From the NCBI GenBank assembly GCA_958496175.1, contig OY292280.1:2294001-2358000 (forward strand): a stretch of 64,000 nt of DNA, read 5' to 3'. Under the pieces are notes generated by a model. The model made no database searches, had not been told where the DNA came from, and worked only from the letters and a program-made list of their open reading frames with translations. Positions 63,901 through 64,000 of this stretch are shown here, piece by piece. Source of the stretch: Sisyra terminalis. Its lineage: Eukaryota > Arthropoda > Insecta > Neuroptera > Sisyridae. Each line of letters opens with the position of its first letter. Within the stretch, counting starts at the first letter, position 1. The position numbers and the translations under genes are program-made.

Positions 63901-64000
63901 ATTTTCACAACGGATTATTAAACAATGCCCTTACGTGAGATGTTATGTGAAAAAATTTTAGTCCTGTGTGCAAAAGGACACCCGCAATATCGATTCAAAG

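Larger units (their letters stand above)
43983..64000 (-). repeat. Satellite array, 339-bp monomer, right array (inverted)
   Basis: Reverse-complement orientation of the left-array satellite. It has a 256-bp partial (43983-44238), 58 complete monomers of exactly 339 bp (44239-63900) and a 100-bp partial cut by the window end. Variants absent from the left array include TTCGCAACGG, TTTCTAGAAAATT, GGGTAGATTTG and AGAATAAATC; conversely the left-array CCTAGG subfamily is missing here. No frame of 60 codons or more occurs in the array. Confidence 0.97.

Overview
The window is eukaryotic heterochromatin made almost entirely of one AT-rich satellite DNA. I see no bacterial, archaeal or phage features and no intact protein-coding gene. 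A short intron-like gap with GTAAGT/TTCCAG borders, a tRNA-derived Pol III unit and the general AT-richness fit an arthropod, perhaps an insect. The species cannot be named from this sequence, and I do not recognise the satellite as a named family.

Layout. (1) Bases 1-35511: tandem array of a 339-bp monomer in one orientation, 104 complete monomers plus a 256-bp partial. Every complete monomer is exactly 339 bp except one of 338 bp (29833-30170). Diagnostic variants show layered higher-order repeats and segmental duplications of 4, 9 and 15 monomers. (2) Bases 35512-43982: a non-satellite island that is an almost perfect inverted repeat (about 4.2-kb arms, about 18-nt spacer centred near 39750). 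Each arm holds, from outside to centre, an AT-rich flank with a decayed satellite fragment and a two-exon pseudogene-like segment, then two tandem copies of a unit of about 1.39 kb. Each unit carries a tRNA-like A-box/B-box/T5 module, three CRE octamers (TGACGTCA) and a module of about 130 bp at each end. (3) Bases 43983-64000: the same satellite in the opposite orientation, a 256-bp partial plus 58 complete 339-bp monomers, then the window ends inside the array.

The whole window is therefore mirror-symmetric about base 39750. Symmetry at nucleotide level covers only the island and the first 595 bp of satellite on each side. Beyond that the two arrays carry different monomer orders and partly different variants. 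One tract of 0.7-0.9 kb in the right arm has been overwritten by the neighbouring tandem unit, which looks like gene conversion. These asymmetries argue that the palindrome is a real and somewhat old rearrangement rather than a folded-back read or assembly error.

How the parts may work together is inference. The island looks like an edge-of-array sequence duplicated head to head, after which the two satellite arms were separately homogenised. Any transcript crossing the centre would fold into a hairpin of about 4.2 kb, so a small-RNA source is one testable role.
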